Part shown: positions 4,385 to 6,135 of the stretch, piece by piece
How the letters are laid out: the number at the start of each line of letters is the position of its first letter
Position numbering within the stretch: position 1 is the stretch's first letter
From: Bacteriovoracaceae bacterium
Lineage (GTDB): Bacteria; Bdellovibrionota; Bacteriovoracia; Bacteriovoracales; Bacteriovoracaceae
Assembly: GCA_007116425.1 (NCBI GenBank)
Contig: SKIL01000218.1
Span: 1-6,135, forward strand
Length of the DNA stretch: 6,135 bases
Direction: 5' to 3'
Notes under the pieces: generated by a model
What the model was told of the DNA's origin: nothing
Database searches by the model: none
The model's input: the letters and a program-made list of their open reading frames with translations, nothing else
Translations under genes and position numbers: made by a program

Positions 4385-6073
4385 TCATCCCGGATATAGC
4401 CCTATCCGACTTCTCTCCTGCTTATAGCTGACCTCTAGTTTAAGTCTTTCAATAATCTCAGCGTGAGAAATCTTCGAATTAAAGACCACAGAGTTATAGA
4501 CGGCCTTAAAGTCACCAGGAGTCAGGGATTTGATTTCCGAGAGCTTCTGGAGCTCTTGGGGATTTGGCCTGTGATTTAAAAGACCTGAAAAAAACGAGTC
4601 ATAGACGCGCGGTAGATCGGAGCTTTTCAAGGTATTGAATCTCACCTTAAAGTGAAAGCGTCTCATGGCCGCATGGTCAAGGTTGTCGACAAAGTTGGTA
4701 GCGCAAATGAGTACACCTTGAAAGCGCTCCATTTGAGTAAGAAGCTCATTTGTTTCACTGACCATCCACGAATACTCTGAATTAGCTCGCGAGCGAAAAA
4801 GACTGTCACATTCATCTAGAAATAGAATGTCTTCATTTGATTCAGCTTCTCTAAACATTTGCGCAATCTGTTTTTCAGTTCCTCCCCAATATCGGCTTAA
4901 GATATCACTTGCCCTTCTGATATCGAGTTCTCGATCGAGTTTTTCTGAAATATAGCGCGTGTACTCAGTCTTTCCCGTTCCGGGAGGGCCTTGAAAGAGC
5001 AGGCATAAATTTCTGACTTCATGCTTTCGCTGATAATAGCTCTCGATCGTTTGGATGATTTCGCGCTCTTGCAGCGAAGAGTTGATAAAGGCCGGATTGT
5101 AAAAGCTTTCGATCTTTTTCTCTGCCACCTGTTCCCCTTTTATCAATCGAAGTTGAGAAGAGAGCATCTTTTTCACGGCCGCCTTTTTATTCTCGGGCCT
5201 TATCTTTCGCCCCTTAAGCTTGTGAAAGGCCAAATTCAAGGCCCCGGGCTCAAGTGGGTACTCCTTAGATAACTCTTCTAGCTCTTCAGTCGTAAAAAGT
5301 TCTTCCTGAGTATTCATTTGAATATTTTTGAGTGCTTGTAAACGCTGCTTTCGGTTAAAAGGTTCGAAGCACACAGAGTAATCAAAACGGCGTTTTGAAG
5401 ATGGGTGCATCGTCATATCATTGGTGATCCAAATAATATTGATCTGATGCTCCTCCATAAAGCTATTGAGCCAGGCCTTATTATCATTTTTGTCTTTTCG
5501 AAAAAGAGTCGATCCAGACTCCAAGATAACCTCGGCCTCATCTACAACTAAGATAGATTTTTTGGGCAGAATATTCTTTGCGGCCATCAACGCTGACCTT
5601 TTAGACATCACTATATCATCGCAATCGGAGTCAAAGTTTTTGATTCTATAGAGATCAAGTCCCATTTTAGCGGCAATACTCTTGGTAAACTCTGTTTTCC
5701 CCGTGCCCGACTCACCATAGAGGAGAATATTTGCACCTTGCGGCCCTTGAAGGAGAATTTTTATTATATCAATATCGCTTTGATGGACTCTATGATGGCG
5801 AATATTAAGAGCACTCTCCGTTACGGTGGGTTCAAAAAAGAAGCTAAAAATATCTTGATTCAAATCATCATTTTGTAAAAACTCACAAATATGATCTGAA
5901 ATTTGAATATCTTTATCCCCAATCTCCATCAATAAACTTTGAGCAAGCTTTGAGTTTGTCCGCAACTCTTTTTTAATTTTCCCATGTGAGACATTCATGA
6001 TTTTGGACAAAGTCCCAATCGCTTTTTTTCTTTCACGAACGTCTAAGCTGCCATATCCCAAGACGGTATCCAA
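4385..6073 (-). CDS. Tandem two-domain AAA+ ATPase (COG0464-like), 5' end probably truncated by frameshift
   Basis: 562 codons from a TTG at 6073. A helical N-terminal part (about 1-105) is followed by two AAA+ modules. D1 has Walker A GESGTGKTEF (120-129), Walker B SILVVDEAE (173-181), sensor-1 WITND (215-219) and arginines in SSKRRF (225-230). D2 has Walker A QGPPGTGKTEY (361-371), Walker B ILFLDECD (416-423), a pore-loop-like RYWGGTEK (394-401), sensor-1 CATN (457-460) and arginine finger candidates R471/R472 in MRRFHF. Both modules keep the ATPase residues, and D2 looks like a classic substrate-remodelling AAA module. The substrate is unknown. The TTG has no spaced Shine-Dalgarno. In-frame codons continue upstream (IFETIDE before LDTVLGYG) to a TGA near 6116-6118, beyond which another frame stays open to the window edge. 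The true start is therefore probably further right. The gene ends 93 bp before hipB, in the same direction. Confidence 0.88.
   Translation of the reverse strand: MDTVLGYGSLDVRERKKAIGTLSKIMNVSHGKIKKELRTNSKLAQSLLMEIGDKDIQISDHICEFLQNDDLNQDIFSFFFEPTVTESALNIRHHRVHQSDIDIIKILLQGPQGANILLYGESGTGKTEFTKSIAAKMGLDLYRIKNFDSDCDDIVMSKRSALMAAKNILPKKSILVVDEAEVILESGSTLFRKDKNDNKAWLNSFMEEHQINIIWITNDMTMHPSSKRRFDYSVCFEPFNRKQRLQALKNIQMNTQEELFTTEELEELSKEYPLEPGALNLAFHKLKGRKIRPENKKAAVKKMLSSQLRLIKGEQVAEKKIESFYNPAFINSSLQEREIIQTIESYYQRKHEVRNLCLLFQGPPGTGKTEYTRYISEKLDRELDIRRASDILSRYWGGTEKQIAQMFREAESNEDILFLDECDSLFRSRANSEYSWMVSETNELLTQMERFQGVLICATNFVDNLDHAAMRRFHFKVRFNTLKSSDLPRVYDSFFSGLLNHRPNPQELQKLSEIKSLTPGDFKAVYNSVVFNSKISHAEIIERLKLEVSYKQERSRIGLYPG
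4391..4408. repeat. Inverted repeat at the 3' end of the tandem AAA+ gene
   Basis: CGGATA (4391-4396) and TATCCG (4403-4408) are perfect 6-base arms around a 6-base loop. They lie within the last codons of the AAA+ gene (encoding RIGLYP). No T run follows on the minus strand, so it is not a standard intrinsic terminator, although it could slow polymerase or protect a 3' end. The next palindrome downstream is the distal hipBA operator. Confidence 0.4.
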
Positions 6074-6135
6074 CTCATCAATAGTTTCAAAAATATAATA
6101 GTGAAATAAAATCTCTCATTGAAGCTCAGACAATT

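Noticed and set aside
4391..4408. GGATA-N6-TATCC as an E. coli-like HipB operator
   Set aside because: The known E. coli site is TATCC-N8-GGATA, the opposite arm order and different spacing. The TCTCCC palindromes are much better candidates.
4018..4427. Extra frames antisense or alternative to hipB (4018-4233 minus, 4098-4427 plus)
   Set aside because: They overlap the strongly supported hipB gene and its operators, and their translations show no domain features.
5021..5651. Plus-strand frames 5021-5272 and 5466-5651
   Set aside because: Both lie antisense inside the tandem AAA+ gene across conserved Walker regions; they are shadows.
1..6135. CRISPR array, tRNA, rRNA or transposase genes
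   Set aside because: No regularly spaced repeats, cloverleaf, rRNA-like stretch or transposase motif was seen on either strand.

Overview
The window is AT-rich bacterial DNA that uses the standard code: TAA, TAG and TGA all end genes here. It carries sigma70-like promoters and little gene crowding. Gene content does not fix the taxon. A Gram-negative proteobacterial or Bdellovibrionota-like host is only an impression from the tandem AAA+ protein and the base composition. The theme is toxin-antitoxin and ATPase accessory content: two hipBA-type modules and two unrelated AAA+ ATPases.

Layout, left to right. Positions 1-497 (minus) hold a decayed hipB-hipA pair. The HipA part loses frame through an apparent single-base deletion near 141-144 and runs off the left edge. 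The HipB part keeps only the second half of its HTH domain. Divergent from it, a strong extended -10 promoter (541-569) drives an AAA_14/DUF4143 ATPase (576-1916, plus) whose C-terminus carries a PD-(D/E)XK-like motif. The promoter position implies a leaderless or nearly leaderless mRNA. Positions 1917-2819 contain no intact recognisable gene. They hold a small minus-strand membrane-protein ORF with a Shine-Dalgarno sequence but a TGA at codon 8 (2168-2374), and a block of consecutive and competing hairpins (2631-2730).

Positions 2820-4291 (minus) hold an apparently intact hipB-hipA operon with ATGA start/stop overlap. HipA keeps the kinase residues and the Ser in the autophosphorylation position. 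Its control region (4292-4364) has a TATAAT promoter and two TCTCCC-N4-GGGAGA palindromes. One covers the -10, the likely start point and the SD; the other, a perfect 24-bp palindrome, lies just upstream of the -35. This is a classic autorepression layout. Positions 4385-6073 (minus) hold a tandem two-domain AAA+ ATPase whose 5' end looks frameshifted near 6112-6117, so its true N-terminus probably lies beyond the right edge.

The firm functional unit is the 2820-4364 HipBA module. The left hipBA looks like a divergent relative of it that has decayed. Any functional link between the HipBA module and either ATPase is inference from proximity only.
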